Notes: generated by a model not told the origin, from the letters alone. 64,000 bases of DNA from Hellea sp. (GCA_028224375.1 JAOIVW010000008.1:1-64000), one strand, 5' to 3'; positions 17,748 to 27,299 are shown, numbered from the stretch's first letter. Numbers and translations are program-made.

Positions 17748-18452
17748 ATGGCTAAAATTTATCTCGTCGATGATGATGAAAACATCCTGACATCTGTGTC
17801 GATGTTTCTAGAGTCCGAAGGATATGAAGTCCGCAAGTTTCATGACGGGGTCACGGCTCTGGAAGCCTTGAAAAAATCCCCGCCGGATTTGGCCGTATTT
17901 GACGTGAAAATGCCGCGTATGGATGGTTTAGAATTACTGCGCCGCCTGCGCCAGACCTCTAACCTGCCTGTTATTTTTCTAACCTCCAAAGATGACGAAT
18001 TTGACGAAGCGATTGGCTTTAACATGGGCGCGGATGACTACATCACAAAGCCGTTCAGCCAACGCCTCTTGGGCGAACGTATCAAAGCTGTGCTGCGCCG
18101 CGCCTCTTTGACGTCTATTGAGATGCCCGTGCCGCAGGAAGGCGATGATAAAGTTATTCGCCGCGGTAAGTTGTTACTCGATCCAAACCGTCATGCCTGT
18201 AGCTGGAATAATGAGCCTGTGCGCCTGACAGTAACGGAATTTTTAATTTTGGAAAGCCTCGCCAAACGGCCCGGATATGTGAAATCCCGCGATCAACTTA
18301 TGGACGCAGCTTATGATGATCAGGTATATGTGGATGACCGCACAATTGACTCTCACATCAAACGGCTGCGTAAAAAGTTCCGCAAGACGGATAAGAGCTT
18401 CGATGGTATAGAGACCCTCTATGGCGTCGGATATAAATACAAAGAAGCGTAA
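17748..18452 (+). CDS. chvI: Two-component response regulator ChvI
   Basis: 234 residues from the ATG at 17748, preceded by GGGGAG; the frame is open 21 codons upstream but the receiver domain starts at [13 protein letters not shown]. Receiver: acidic pocket DDD (8-10), phosphoacceptor Asp52 ([10 protein letters not shown]), conserved T/S (FLTSKDD) and Lys (DDYITKPF). C-terminal OmpR-type winged helix: [44 protein letters not shown]. With ChvG it controls envelope and acid/osmotic stress responses in alphaproteobacteria. Residue pattern and the downstream ChvG-type kinase justify the name. Confidence 0.9.
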   Translation: MAKIYLVDDDENILTSVSMFLESEGYEVRKFHDGVTALEALKKSPPDLAVFDVKMPRMDGLELLRRLRQTSNLPVIFLTSKDDEFDEAIGFNMGADDYITKPFSQRLLGERIKAVLRRASLTSIEMPVPQEGDDKVIRRGKLLLDPNRHACSWNNEPVRLTVTEFLILESLAKRPGYVKSRDQLMDAAYDDQVYVDDRTIDSHIKRLRKKFRKTDKSFDGIETLYGVGYKYKEA

Positions 18453-20175
18453 AGACGGGGTGAGCAAAGCTCCCTCTGGCCGCGTTAAAATCAGTGACAG
18501 ACGGAGAGGCCCTAGGCGGTCTCTTCTGACGTCACGGCTGACTCGCAACATATTTCTATCAAATCTAATTGGCCTTATCATTCTGGTGAGCGGGTCTTTG
18601 GCTATGGGACGATTCCAACACGGGCTTATTGACGCGAAAGTCGAAAACCTTCGCTCGTTGGCCTCGACCATCACAACCGTTATGGGGGACAATGCGACGG
18701 GCGTTGGCTCTGCCGCAGAGCTGGATCTAGAAAACGCGCGCCAGGTTTTGCTCGGTATAAATGTCCCTGACCGCTGGCGCGTGCGGCTTCATGACCGCGG
18801 CGGGCAGACCGTTCTTGATACGGAGACGCTGGACGACTCAATCGAGGTCAGCATGCTGGACCCCATCATTTCTGAAATCCCTGAGCCGCCCCGCCAAGAG
18901 GTTTGGAAAGACAAAGCCACAAATTGGGTCAATGAAAAAGTCCATAATCTGCCTTGGCGTAAACGCCGACGGGCGGCGCTCAGACGGGACCTGAAAGCAG
19001 ATCTTCGCAAGGCGCTGGATGGCGATGAGATGATGGGTGAGCGCTATGATGATGAGGACAAATTAGTCGTCACAGTCAGCCTGCCGGTCAAACGCGTGCA
19101 GCAGGTTCTTGGCGTCGTGACGGTCGAAAGCTCAGATGTGGATAGTATCGTCAAAGCCGAACGCAAAGCCTTAGCCCCAATTATCGGACTGGCATTTTTG
19201 GCGACGCTTTTATCGTCCTTAGCGCTGACACTATTTATTACCCTGCCTATGCGCAAATTAGCGCGGGCCGCAGAACTGGTCACGCGGTCAAGCCGAAAGC
19301 GCGGCGCTATTCCTGATTTATCAAAGAGGCGCGATGAAATTGGCGATCTCTCCTCGGTCATGCGGGATATGACCCAAGGCCTCTATGCGCGTATTGACGA
19401 TATCGCCAATTTTGCGGCGGATGTTGCCCATGAGATTAAGAACCCGCTGACATCTTTACGCTCTGCCTCTGATACGTTGCGCGTGGCGAAAACTGATGAG
19501 CAGCGGGAGAAATTAATCTCGATCATTCAGCAAGATGTCTCCCGCATGGACCGCTTAATTACGGATATTTCCAAAGCCTCAAAGGTGGATGCAAATCTGG
19601 CGCGTGATACCGCGCAGACATTGAATGTCTTGGATATTGTTGAAAACATCACCGAATTCTACGCGCAAACCAGTAGCGGCGATGGCCCGCAATTGCGCAA
19701 TGTCACCAATCTTGAGGTGGATGAGCCTGTCTTTATTCGGGCCTTTGAAACGCCTTTTGCACAAGTCTTGCGAAACCTGATCGATAACGCCCTGACATTC
19801 TCGCCTGCCGACGGCGAAGTGCGGATAAAAGCGGAGTTAAAACGCGAGGGGGAAAAGGACTATGTTGTTATCCTCGTCGATGATGATGGCCCTGGTATCC
19901 CTGAGGATAATCTCGACGCCGTGTTTGACCGCTTTTATACGCAGCGGCCCAAAGGCGCGGAATTTGGCTCACATTCGGGCCTGGGACTGGCGATTTGCCG
20001 CCAGATTATTACCGCCCATAAAGGCACGATACATGCGGAAAACCGCCATGGGGCTGCGAATGAAGACATAAAGGGCGCGCGTTTTGTCATCCAAGTACCG
20101 CGCCAGACACATGGCGGCGCGCCGCAAATTTCTAAGCGCAAGCAAAAGAAAATTGATGCGAAAAAGGCAGCATAA
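18421..20175 (+). CDS. chvG: Sensor histidine kinase ChvG
   Basis: Up to 584 residues. Two membrane helices (about 43-62 and 253-275) bracket a periplasmic domain, followed by HAMP ([14 protein letters not shown]), an H-box [16 protein letters not shown] with His337, an N-box [12 protein letters not shown], and G-boxes [12 protein letters not shown] and [10 protein letters not shown]. The stimulus domain has the ChvG/ExoS look. Two starts compete: ATG 18421 (overlapping chvI by 32 bases) and GTG 18460 (8 bases after the chvI stop); the second gives a 571-residue protein and less overlap. The C-terminus is very basic ([13 protein letters not shown]). Confidence 0.9.
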   Translation: MASDINTKKRKDGVSKAPSGRVKISDRRRGPRRSLLTSRLTRNIFLSNLIGLIILVSGSLAMGRFQHGLIDAKVENLRSLASTITTVMGDNATGVGSAAELDLENARQVLLGINVPDRWRVRLHDRGGQTVLDTETLDDSIEVSMLDPIISEIPEPPRQEVWKDKATNWVNEKVHNLPWRKRRRAALRRDLKADLRKALDGDEMMGERYDDEDKLVVTVSLPVKRVQQVLGVVTVESSDVDSIVKAERKALAPIIGLAFLATLLSSLALTLFITLPMRKLARAAELVTRSSRKRGAIPDLSKRRDEIGDLSSVMRDMTQGLYARIDDIANFAADVAHEIKNPLTSLRSASDTLRVAKTDEQREKLISIIQQDVSRMDRLITDISKASKVDANLARDTAQTLNVLDIVENITEFYAQTSSGDGPQLRNVTNLEVDEPVFIRAFETPFAQVLRNLIDNALTFSPADGEVRIKAELKREGEKDYVVILVDDDGPGIPEDNLDAVFDRFYTQRPKGAEFGSHSGLGLAICRQIITAHKGTIHAENRHGAANEDIKGARFVIQVPRQTHGGAPQISKRKQKKIDAKKAA

Positions 20176-20253
20176 AAGGCTTTCCATTCCAGTAAAATGT
20201 TGATTTACTGACCTTCTGGGTATTTATGCCCGCAGGGAATAAAAGGTGCGTCC

Positions 20254-20658
20254 ATGATTGGACTGGTTATTGTAACACATGGTCAACTGGCCATAGAGCT
20301 TAAGCGTGCTACTGAGCATGTTGTCGGCCCGCAGGAAAATCTGGAAACAGTCTGTATCGGGCCTGATGATGATATGGAGCGCCGCCGCGATGATATACGC
20401 GCCGCCGTGAAGCGCGTTGACGCAAAAAAAGGCGTTATTCTGCTGACGGATATGTTTGGCGGTACACCCTCAAATCTAGCCATTTCTATGCTCAGCGAAG
20501 GCAAAGTCGAAGTCTTGGCGGGCGTGAACTTACCCATGTTGATTAAACTGGCCGAGGCGCGTCAATCTGCGAGCTTGGACGAGGCGGCTGAAAAAGCCAA
20601 AGAAGCTGGGCAGCGTTATATCGCGATTGCGTCAAAAATATTGGCGGGCGTGACTTGA
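20254..20658 (+). CDS. PTS EIIA component, mannose family (regulatory type)
   Basis: 134 residues of the EIIA-Man fold: IGLVIVTHGQLAIEL with the phosphorylatable His9, and GVILLTDMFGGTPSNLAISML, the family's second signature. In alphaproteobacteria lacking sugar-transport EIIBC partners, this EIIA works with EI-Ntr/NPr-like HPr and HPr kinase in a regulatory phosphorelay that has been linked to ChvG/ChvI. Placement 78 bases after chvG and coupled to HPr fits. The usual hprK gene between chvG and this gene is absent. Confidence 0.9.
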   Translation: MIGLVIVTHGQLAIELKRATEHVVGPQENLETVCIGPDDDMERRRDDIRAAVKRVDAKKGVILLTDMFGGTPSNLAISMLSEGKVEVLAGVNLPMLIKLAEARQSASLDEAAEKAKEAGQRYIAIASKILAGVT

Positions 20659-20945
20659 GCACTACGGTCACAGCTACCGTTAAACTCATCAATAAACGCG
20701 GGCTCCATGCTAGGGCCTCAAACAAGTTTATGGAATGTGTGATGCGGTTTAACGCAGAGGTTCTGGTGCGTAGCCATAATGATGTTTTCGCGGAAACGGT
20801 GGTCGCAGATTCGGTTATGGAGCTTTTGCTGCTCGGCGCGGCTTGCGGTGAAGATATCACGGTTTCGGCGACCGGAGAAGACGCCCAACCTGCTGTTTCT
20901 GCTTTAGTAGAGCTTGTTGAAGATCGCTTTGGAGAAAGCGAATGA
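20655..20945 (+). CDS. ptsH: HPr phosphocarrier protein
   Basis: 96 residues with NKRGLHARAS (His18, EI phosphorylation site) and the regulatory-serine helix ADSVMELLLLGA (Ser53, aligned with Ser46 of classical HPr). The start is a TTG at 20655 that overlaps the EIIA stop (TTGA); no ATG or GTG lies before the essential His, so TTG is the only canonical choice. It passes phosphate between EI (not in this window) and the EIIA upstream. The seryl site being kept suggests an HPr kinase may exist elsewhere. It overlaps the next gene by 4 bases. Confidence 0.92.
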   Translation: MSTTVTATVKLINKRGLHARASNKFMECVMRFNAEVLVRSHNDVFAETVVADSVMELLLLGAACGEDITVSATGEDAQPAVSALVELVEDRFGESE

Positions 20946-21355
20946 GAGCTGCTCTAATTCTAGCCCTAACCGTGATTGTTAGCGCCTGCGCCACGAAAGA
21001 CACCTTTAGGCCCAAGAGCCAATATCCGCCTGACCCTTGGGTGAAAGGCTATTCTGATCCTGATGATTGCCTCGGCGGAGAAAAGCTGGCGGCGGTCAAT
21101 TTTGAGCTGCCCAAATATCCAAGGCGCTCTTTTAACTCAGGTCGTCAAGGATGGGTGATTATGCGCCTTGATGTAAGAGCTGACGGCGAGACTGAAAATG
21201 TTGATGTTGAACGCTCTGTACCTGACGGATTATTTGAGGGGGCCTCCCGCGCCGCTGTTCAGGATTGGCGTTTTGCGCCTCCCAAAGACGGGGCGCTTAA
21301 GAACTGCCGCGTATTGCTGAGATTTCGTGCGGGTGACGTTACATTAGGCGGATAA
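20942..21355 (+). CDS. Lipoprotein with TonB C-terminal-like domain
   Basis: 137 residues. Lipobox VSAC (Cys16) after a short signal. The rest resembles a TonB C-terminal domain: FELPKYPRRSFNSGRQGWVIMRLDVRADGETENVDVERSVPDGLFEGASRAAVQDWRF, i.e. the YP..A...G.V.V.F.V...G.V....V..S.P...F...A..A...W.F pattern. There is no Pro-rich spacer or N-terminal TonB helix, so it is not an energy transducer itself but a periplasmic lipoprotein using the same fold. Coupled to ptsH by a 4-base overlap; role unknown. Confidence 0.75.
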   Translation: MRAALILALTVIVSACATKDTFRPKSQYPPDPWVKGYSDPDDCLGGEKLAAVNFELPKYPRRSFNSGRQGWVIMRLDVRADGETENVDVERSVPDGLFEGASRAAVQDWRFAPPKDGALKNCRVLLRFRAGDVTLGG

Positions 21356-21431
21356 TGTCACGCTGAGTTTTAAACCTTGTTAGGTCTTCGATTTAATTAG
21401 TCTTAAAGGGTTATTATGCTAACTACCCTTC

Positions 21432-22508
21432 ATGTTGCGCAATGTTAAAATAATTCCTGTGATTATGTCGGGGGGAGCCGGGAGCCGATTGTGGCCCGCA
21501 TCCCGTAAGGCCATGCCTAAACAGCTGCTCTCACTGGTCACTGAAGATACTATGGTGCAAGAGACAGCCGAGCGGCTTAGCGGCGATTTATTCCACCCGC
21601 CCGTTTTTATTTGTAACAGCGACCATGCCGCGCCTATTCGTGAGCAAATGGCCGCTAAGGGCATCAAGCCCGGCGGTATTATTGTTGAGCCCATGGGCCG
21701 AAATACGGCGCCTTGCGCGGTTGTTGCGGCCATTCATGCGAAAGTGAGCGATCCCGAAGCGCTGATTTTATTGGCGCCTGCAGATCACCACGTGACTAAA
21801 CCTGACGCTTTTCGCCGCGCTGTCGCTGCGGCGATGACGGCGGCTAAAAACGGGTATCTTGTGACCTTTGGCATCGCGCCTGATACGCCGCATACAGGAT
21901 ATGGCTATATTGAGCAGGGCGATAATATTTCGCCCGGAGCCTATGAAGTGACAGCGTTCAAGGAAAAGCCTAACCAAGAGACGGCGCAAAGCTATCTCGA
22001 CCAAGGCGGATATTTTTGGAACGCCGGAATTTTTCTCTTCTCGCCTGAGGCTCTTTTAGCAGAGATGGAGCAGTTCCATCCGGATGTCGTCGAGCAGGCG
22101 ACCCTCGCTTATCAGAATGCCGAACTGGGCTCTAATCAAATTAATTTGGACGCGGAGCATTTTGCGGCCTGTCCGTCTGAGTCCATCGATTACGCCGTCA
22201 TGGAGCCAACCGAGAAAGCCGCCGTTGTGCCGGCTGATATCGGATGGAATGATATAGGCTCTTTCGCCTCGCTCCATGCGCTCAAGAAAAGCGAAAACGG
22301 CAATGCGATTAAAGGCGATGTGATTGCCTATAATACACAAGACAGTCTCATTGAAACTGACGGGCCATTAGTGACAACAGTTGGCCTCGAAAGCATTGCG
22401 GTGATTGTGAAAGATGGCTCTATTCTTGTGGCGAAATTAGATGACGCTCAAGATGTGAAGAAGATTGTCGAAACGCTCAAAGCCGGTAAGCGCGACGACA
22501 AGCTTTAG
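21432..22508 (+). CDS. manC: Mannose-1-phosphate guanylyltransferase (single-domain)
   Basis: 358 residues. NTP-transferase signature IPVIMSGGAGSRLWPASRK (about 8-26), EPMGRNTAPCAVVAA, LLAPADHHV, the sugar-binding GYGYIEQG and FKEKPNQETAQ, and WNDIGSF near residue 275, all characteristic of GDP-mannose pyrophosphorylase. It makes GDP-mannose from GTP and mannose-1-phosphate for exopolysaccharide or LPS. The protein ends after the pyrophosphorylase and short left-handed-helix region and lacks the C-terminal mannose-6-phosphate isomerase domain of bifunctional types (about 470 residues). It stands alone; no other glycan genes adjoin. Confidence 0.9.
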   Translation: MLRNVKIIPVIMSGGAGSRLWPASRKAMPKQLLSLVTEDTMVQETAERLSGDLFHPPVFICNSDHAAPIREQMAAKGIKPGGIIVEPMGRNTAPCAVVAAIHAKVSDPEALILLAPADHHVTKPDAFRRAVAAAMTAAKNGYLVTFGIAPDTPHTGYGYIEQGDNISPGAYEVTAFKEKPNQETAQSYLDQGGYFWNAGIFLFSPEALLAEMEQFHPDVVEQATLAYQNAELGSNQINLDAEHFAACPSESIDYAVMEPTEKAAVVPADIGWNDIGSFASLHALKKSENGNAIKGDVIAYNTQDSLIETDGPLVTTVGLESIAVIVKDGSILVAKLDDAQDVKKIVETLKAGKRDDKL

Positions 22509-22524
22509 TTTCCGGGGGCTCTAA

Positions 22525-23196
22525 TTATTTAGAGCCAAACCAGCGGCGCATCCATTTACGAAGGCCTGAGCGGGATTCGTTAATTTCCGCTTTAGCCTTT
22601 TTGGCATGGCCGCCAACAGTTTCGCCAATGTCGTCCAGCTCCTCGCCGATTTTATCCGTAATCGGGTCGACGTTCTTTTTCTTCCACTTGCGAACTAGGC
22701 TCCAAATCCAGAAGAGGAAGAGGAATATTGCGCCCAGAAAGACGATATTAAACCACGGCACTAAGAAGACATCAGGGCCGCTGACTTGTTTAACTTTGGT
22801 GGCGTTCGGGAAAATAGAAAACAGTCTGATGCGCCAGCCATAATGGGTGACGGCAACCCAAGTGCCTTCTTTATTAGCAAGATTTTGGGCTTTTGCTGAG
22901 AGGTCACTACTGTCAAATTTTAGATAAAACGGAAATGACCAGCCTGTATCTTCATTACGATAAACCCGCGTTTTACCCTTTTCATTGACCGTATAGATAA
23001 AGCGTACATCGCGTGTATTTTGCTTATCTGTACCAGCATCAGGGCGATCCCAAAAGGGTGAGCCCTTACTAATATCCATGCGTTTCACATCGGTATTGAC
23101 GACCTCAACAATGTCGCGTTGCGGCAAGTAATAGTGAATCAAGACAACCGTTATCAGCGCCAATACTAATATAAATATGCGTTTAATCATTTTCAT
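22525..23196 (-). CDS. DUF1523-like membrane-anchored protein
   Basis: 223 residues. N-terminal helix (5-23), a periplasmic-looking domain with EVVNTDVKRMD, TRDVRFIYTVNEKGKTRVYRNEDTGWSFPFYLKFD and SSDLSAKAQ, a second helix (about 146-168) and a basic C-terminal cytoplasmic tail. The NTDVKRM / RVYRNEDTGW / FDS..L.A.A block is what I know as DUF1523 of alphaproteobacteria, function unknown. It is the last gene of a seven-gene - strand operon (11-base gap to the gene before). The C-terminal tail contains GGHAKKAKAEINESRSG, predicted to be amphipathic. Confidence 0.75.
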   Translation of the reverse strand: MKMIKRIFILVLALITVVLIHYYLPQRDIVEVVNTDVKRMDISKGSPFWDRPDAGTDKQNTRDVRFIYTVNEKGKTRVYRNEDTGWSFPFYLKFDSSDLSAKAQNLANKEGTWVAVTHYGWRIRLFSIFPNATKVKQVSGPDVFLVPWFNIVFLGAIFLFLFWIWSLVRKWKKKNVDPITDKIGEELDDIGETVGGHAKKAKAEINESRSGLRKWMRRWFGSK

Positions 23197-23207
23197 AACG
23201 GTCTCCT

Positions 23208-23474
23208 TTACGAATGTTGCGCCAAATAGACGAGCAGTAAAATCACGGCGAGGGGAAAGATGTAAACGCCTGTGAAAAGCTTGGGCTTAAGCGAACGCTC
23301 ATATTTTTGCATCCCTCTGGCCATATACTCATCTTCCGGTGTATCGGGTTTGGCGGTCTTATATTCAAGCTTGAGGCTTTGCCGTTTACGCAGACGTGAT
23401 ACAGTCGACAGGACGAGATAAATGACTGTCAGAACGAGCAATATAAAAACAATATTCCGTACCCAAATAATCAT
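23208..23474 (-). CDS. Small two-helix membrane protein of the AAA-ATPase operon
   Basis: 88 residues with one N-terminal membrane helix (about 6-24), a basic/acidic middle (RLRKRQSLKLEYKTAKPDTPEDEYMARGMQKYERSLKPK) and a second C-terminal helix (about 66-84). Both ends would therefore be membrane-embedded with a charged loop of about 40 residues. It overlaps the preceding 510-residue gene by 4 bases and precedes the DUF1523-like gene by 11. I do not recognise a family; its job is likely tied to the operon's other membrane proteins. Confidence 0.7.
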   Translation of the reverse strand: MIIWVRNIVFILLVLTVIYLVLSTVSRLRKRQSLKLEYKTAKPDTPEDEYMARGMQKYERSLKPKLFTGVYIFPLAVILLLVYLAQHS

Positions 23475-25003
23475 CTTTTCCGTCCCTTCTTACCTTTACC
23501 GCGATATTTCTTTTTATCCCAATCAAGTTCTTCGCGCAGTCCACGGCCTTTGCGGCGGGGATGTTTGCGGTCATCATCATCATCATCGTCGTCATCATCA
23601 TCGTCTTTTTTACGATATTTGACCTGAACTTTGCCGTCCTTAATCAGCGGTACACCCCATGGGCTTTGGATATTACGTTTCTTTTTCGTCTCGCTATAAT
23701 CCTCAGCGCTATAGAGCGATTGAGGTTCTTCCATTTTAGGTTCTGCTCCGAATAGAGCTTCGCGCGCGCCTACCTTATCCATGGCATATTCCGCCGCGAG
23801 GAATTTTGAGACGTAGTCTTTCTTTGGCTCGCCCCAATTGCGGTAGGCCTCATAAAAGAGCGGCTTGTGACAGATAAAGAGCTGCCGAAAATCCATGCGC
23901 GAAAGATCAGAGAGCAGCATATTCACCAAGTCACGGTCTTCATGCTGGCTTGAGCGCAGGGCATAGAAAAAAGCGGGATGCTCTGGCCCGATTTTAGGAA
24001 TGCCCCCGCCAAGGCTAGCCCAGCGATACACATCCATAAGCCCGTTAAATTCAGGCGGCATGTCATTGGCATAGCGGCGCTCAAGCATGCGCATATTACG
24101 CCGCGTGATGCCTTTCAGGTCATGCCTTAATTCCGCCGCCGTGGTGATGGTGATAAAATCAATCTTTTGTTTGATGATAGAGGCCGAGCTTTCATTGGGG
24201 CGCTGAACAATGAGTTCTGAGAGGCCTTCATCGCGCAGAAATTTGGCAATCTCGTCGCGGTCTTTAAACGTTAGAATGTTTTTAATGGACAGCTTGTCCA
24301 TACCGTCAATATGTTGGCGCGCAATGATGGTCGGTGTTTCGCAATCGCGGAACACATAGACACCGCCAAAATGGCTCGTATAATAATTGCCTTGCGTATA
24401 GCTCTGGGTTGTTAGTTCGACCGGATTGCGCTGAATATTGCCGGTGCGTTTGGCCAGCTCTATCATCTCGGAGATGAGAACATCATCCCACCACGCATCA
24501 TCTTGGGTCATGAATTGTTCAATATGTCCGCCGAGCAGATTGGCCTCGGCGACATGTTCTTGGATGGTGTCGGCTTCAATATCGATTTGATTAATGTGCA
24601 AAAGGTCTTGCGGGCTTTCCATGGAAAAGACCGAGTTCATCAACTCGCCTGCCACGGCTTCGCGCGCGGTGAGGGCAAAGAGTTGGTCCTCATTCTTTTC
24701 TATATAATGACGCAAAATAGAGCGCGAGGTCGAGAATTGCGAATTCAGCAAAGGCGCCGTTTTCTGATCCGTCGAGAGCAGAATAAACATGCGGTTCGTG
24801 CCCTTGGGATTGAGATATAAATCATCCTCAAATTCATGCCCGATCTCAGGCGAATAGCCCGAAATATCGACATGAAATTCGGTGAGTTCCGTAGTGCGGC
24901 CAATCAAATGCTCCAGCGCCCTATTATAACGTTCAACAAGAGCAAGGGATTTAATCTCGACAAGATTGCCGAACATCAACCCATTTTTGACGAGACGCAT
25001 CAT
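23471..25003 (-). CDS. Uncharacterised 510-residue soluble protein with poly-Asp tract and basic tail
   Basis: No signal peptide and no membrane segment. Residues 1-450 look globular, with recognisable but unassigned blocks such as DLKGITRRNMRMLERRY, FNGLMDVYRWASLGG and FRQLFICHKPLFYEAYRNW. The C-terminus is striking: 12 consecutive Asp (codons GAC/GAT, 23570-23605) followed by a Lys/Arg-rich tail ending KYRGKGKKGRKR. Acidic-then-basic tails often contact a partner or nucleic acid, but that is inference. It overlaps both operon neighbours by 4 bases, so it is co-translated with the membrane proteins and the AAA ATPase. It may belong to one of the alphaproteobacterial DUF families; I cannot assign which. 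Confidence 0.72.
   Translation of the reverse strand: MMRLVKNGLMFGNLVEIKSLALVERYNRALEHLIGRTTELTEFHVDISGYSPEIGHEFEDDLYLNPKGTNRMFILLSTDQKTAPLLNSQFSTSRSILRHYIEKNEDQLFALTAREAVAGELMNSVFSMESPQDLLHINQIDIEADTIQEHVAEANLLGGHIEQFMTQDDAWWDDVLISEMIELAKRTGNIQRNPVELTTQSYTQGNYYTSHFGGVYVFRDCETPTIIARQHIDGMDKLSIKNILTFKDRDEIAKFLRDEGLSELIVQRPNESSASIIKQKIDFITITTAAELRHDLKGITRRNMRMLERRYANDMPPEFNGLMDVYRWASLGGGIPKIGPEHPAFFYALRSSQHEDRDLVNMLLSDLSRMDFRQLFICHKPLFYEAYRNWGEPKKDYVSKFLAAEYAMDKVGAREALFGAEPKMEEPQSLYSAEDYSETKKKRNIQSPWGVPLIKDGKVQVKYRKKDDDDDDDDDDDDRKHPRRKGRGLREELDWDKKKYRGKGKKGRKR
23570..23605 (-). repeat. GAY trinucleotide tract encoding Asp12
   Basis: Thirty-six bases made only of GAT and GAC codons on the - strand, near the 3' end of the 510-residue gene. 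The mixture of GAT and GAC (not a pure microsatellite) suggests selection for the amino acid as well as slippage. Length could vary between strains. Confidence 0.9.
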
Positions 25004-25332
25004 GATTTGAACCTGAGTAGAAAATCAAAAAAGATATCTATTAGCCATTTCAAAAGGTACAAGGCGGCACAGGCAAGACAAAGAAAGCCACCCATATATA
25101 CGCCTATTTCTAGAGCAAATAATAACTTGTTTGGCCGCCCTTCAAATACACCAAATGAGTAAAATATACCTATAAACATGACTGCCCCTGCAATAAGAGC
25201 AGTAAGGCTCATGATGGTAGCCTCTACAATATATTTAGGTCGATTGGCTTCAAAACGTTTTTGAACAAAGACTATTAAAGCTAACCCAATGGTAGCTGGA
25301 ATTCCAAATAACAGTAATTCAATCAGGGTCAT
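25000..25332 (-). CDS. Three-helix membrane protein of the AAA-ATPase operon
   Basis: 110 residues with three hydrophobic helices (about 3-22, 36-62 and 74-105), FVQKRFEANRPKYIVEA between the first two, and a short basic C-terminus. No recognised family. It overlaps the AAA ATPase gene upstream and the 510-residue gene downstream by 4 bases each, placing it in the middle of the coupled operon and making it a likely membrane partner of the ATPase. Confidence 0.7.
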   Translation of the reverse strand: MTLIELLLFGIPATIGLALIVFVQKRFEANRPKYIVEATIMSLTALIAGAVMFIGIFYSFGVFEGRPNKLLFALEIGVYMGGFLCLACAALYLLKWLIDIFFDFLLRFKS

Positions 25333-27278
25333 CCCTTACCCTTCACATACCGCTTCTTCGCTTCTTCCTGAAGGCCGTAATCGCGGACCATGTTTTCAAT
25401 GGCGATTTCGTCTGACTTGTCGGCGTAGCGGAATTCACTGTCGGCATAGCGGTTGATTTCTTGAATGACCATTTCGACGGTTATCGGCTTGGCCATATCG
25501 GCAATCATTTTGCGTTTGATGTCATAGTCTTTGAACAGGAACAGGTCGGGCTTTTCCATCCACTCGTCAGGGAGTTCAAAATCCATAGCGCGGACTTTGA
25601 CGGCGTCTGTGATGTTTTTAATCGCGCGGCCCGTAAAGCGCTCATCGGCCTCTTGAATGCCTTTTAGGTAAGTGCCGAGTTTGGCGATGGTATCTAATTT
25701 TCCAATCTTTTTAGAAACCGTATCAAAGACTTTTACGAGGCCTTCTTCTTTGGGGCGGGAATAGGACTCATAGCTATCGGACACGGCTTTTTTAATTTGC
25801 TGCGCAGCGAAAAGCTCATGCTTACCTGTTGGGATGGAATGGTTTTTCCCCATCAGCAGATGTAGAATATCAATATAGTCTTCACGCGTTTGCGGCCCGT
25901 CGACTAAGAACCTAGCGCCTGCGCGTTGACGTAGCGCATCATCGACATTTTCAGGATAGTTGGAGAACATACCGAAGGTGCAATTACCGCGCACGACTGT
26001 ATTCGCGCCCGCAAAGCTTTCCATCAAGACTGCAGTAATTTCTAATTGCCCCGCAGAGCTTTGGCGGTCACCGCGCTTACCTGCGAGCTGGTCAATATCG
26101 TCAATCGTGCCAAAGCCAATGACATTGGGGTCGATAATATTATTGATAAAGGCCTTGGCATTTTGGCCTGACTTACCTTGGTAACTGTCGATACTATCCG
26201 TGGACAGGTTTTGGAATTTAAACGGATAGCCCGCGTGATTACAATATTCTGAAATCATCCCGGCCATCATTTGAATAAGCGTTGTCTTACCCGTGCCCGG
26301 CGCGCCGTCACCCATAAAGGTGAAGATAAATCCGCCGAGGTCGGCAAAGGGATTAAGCTTACGGTCAAAGTCATAGGCCATAAGCATTTTAGATAGCTTC
26401 ATCGCTTGATATTTTGCGATGTGGTTACCGACGACCTCATTGGGCTTTTTGAACGTCATGGTCAGCTTCGTGCTGTTACCTCGGGCTGATGGCGTGAAGC
26501 CGTTAATTTGAAAATCGTCCTCTTCGACACGGTAATTGACGGAGGTAAAGGCGTCCAAGCGGGCCATGTTGGAGGCGCGCAGCGCAACCTTTTCCATAAG
26601 CTGTTCAAGAAAGGCCGTAACCGTTGGAATTAATTTATCTTGGCTCGTAGCAAAGATAGCCAGGTCTTGGTCAAGCTCCCATAAGGTTCCTGTCAAAGCG
26701 AGATGCGCATTATCGGTCAGCACTTCTTCCACCTCGCCGACTTCAACTTTCACATCTGATGCATCGGCATGCGCATTAGCCAAAAGAAAGCTCGTCATAT
26801 TGGCGAAAACATGAAGGCTGATAACAGATGAGGCGGCGAGAAGTTCGGTAAATTCAGATTTGCGCGAAGCGGCCAACCCGCCTTCTAGGTTATCTTTTAA
26901 AAGCTGGCTTAGCCCTGTGTGATCAGCAAATTGATCAGCCACGACCATAGAGACGGCGAGGGCGCGGCGCAAGCTGTGCAGCACATTGGCCTGCATCGGG
27001 CTCATGAGGACTTCACTGTCATCATTTTCCTGCACGCGGTTGATGATATGCACGCCCTCGGCGCGGGCGGTTGATTTGGTCACAAGGCCCGGCGTGGTGG
27101 AGCGGAAACGACGGCGCGTACCGATGCCAGATGACTTTTCTTTGGCAGGCGCTGCGCCCGCTTTAGGCTTGGCCAAGCGCGGTGTATGGTCAAAGCCGTC
27201 AAGCAAGCTTTCAGCCGCGCTATATTTCTCGCGGATAAGCTCTTCTTTTAATTCCATTAAGTCGGACGTATTTGACAT
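25329..27278 (-). CDS. AAA+ ATPase, core of an uncharacterised operon
   Basis: 649 residues. The first 300 carry no recognised domain but hold a conserved-looking Arg/Pro-rich linker (GIGTRRRFRSTTPGLVTK) and helical region. The AAA+ module has Walker A GDGAPGTGKTTL (Lys331), Walker B FGTIDDIDQL (Asp393/394), sensor-1 Asn and arginine finger in MFSNYPENVDDALRQRAGARF. The lid follows to the C-terminus. No signal or membrane span. Start ATG 27278 follows the preceding gene by 21 bases; the end overlaps the three-helix membrane gene by 4. Such stand-alone AAA+ proteins remodel or disassemble a partner; here the partners are probably the co-encoded soluble and membrane proteins. Confidence 0.82.
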   Translation of the reverse strand: MSNTSDLMELKEELIREKYSAAESLLDGFDHTPRLAKPKAGAAPAKEKSSGIGTRRRFRSTTPGLVTKSTARAEGVHIINRVQENDDSEVLMSPMQANVLHSLRRALAVSMVVADQFADHTGLSQLLKDNLEGGLAASRKSEFTELLAASSVISLHVFANMTSFLLANAHADASDVKVEVGEVEEVLTDNAHLALTGTLWELDQDLAIFATSQDKLIPTVTAFLEQLMEKVALRASNMARLDAFTSVNYRVEEDDFQINGFTPSARGNSTKLTMTFKKPNEVVGNHIAKYQAMKLSKMLMAYDFDRKLNPFADLGGFIFTFMGDGAPGTGKTTLIQMMAGMISEYCNHAGYPFKFQNLSTDSIDSYQGKSGQNAKAFINNIIDPNVIGFGTIDDIDQLAGKRGDRQSSAGQLEITAVLMESFAGANTVVRGNCTFGMFSNYPENVDDALRQRAGARFLVDGPQTREDYIDILHLLMGKNHSIPTGKHELFAAQQIKKAVSDSYESYSRPKEEGLVKVFDTVSKKIGKLDTIAKLGTYLKGIQEADERFTGRAIKNITDAVKVRAMDFELPDEWMEKPDLFLFKDYDIKRKMIADMAKPITVEMVIQEINRYADSEFRYADKSDEIAIENMVRDYGLQEEAKKRYVKGKG

Positions 27279-27299
27279 CGTGTACCTATTTGTAACCCA

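Noticed and set aside
20254-20945. A sugar-transporting PTS
   Set aside because: Only EIIA-Man and HPr are present; no EIIB/C/D genes lie nearby, so a regulatory phosphorelay is more likely than sugar uptake.
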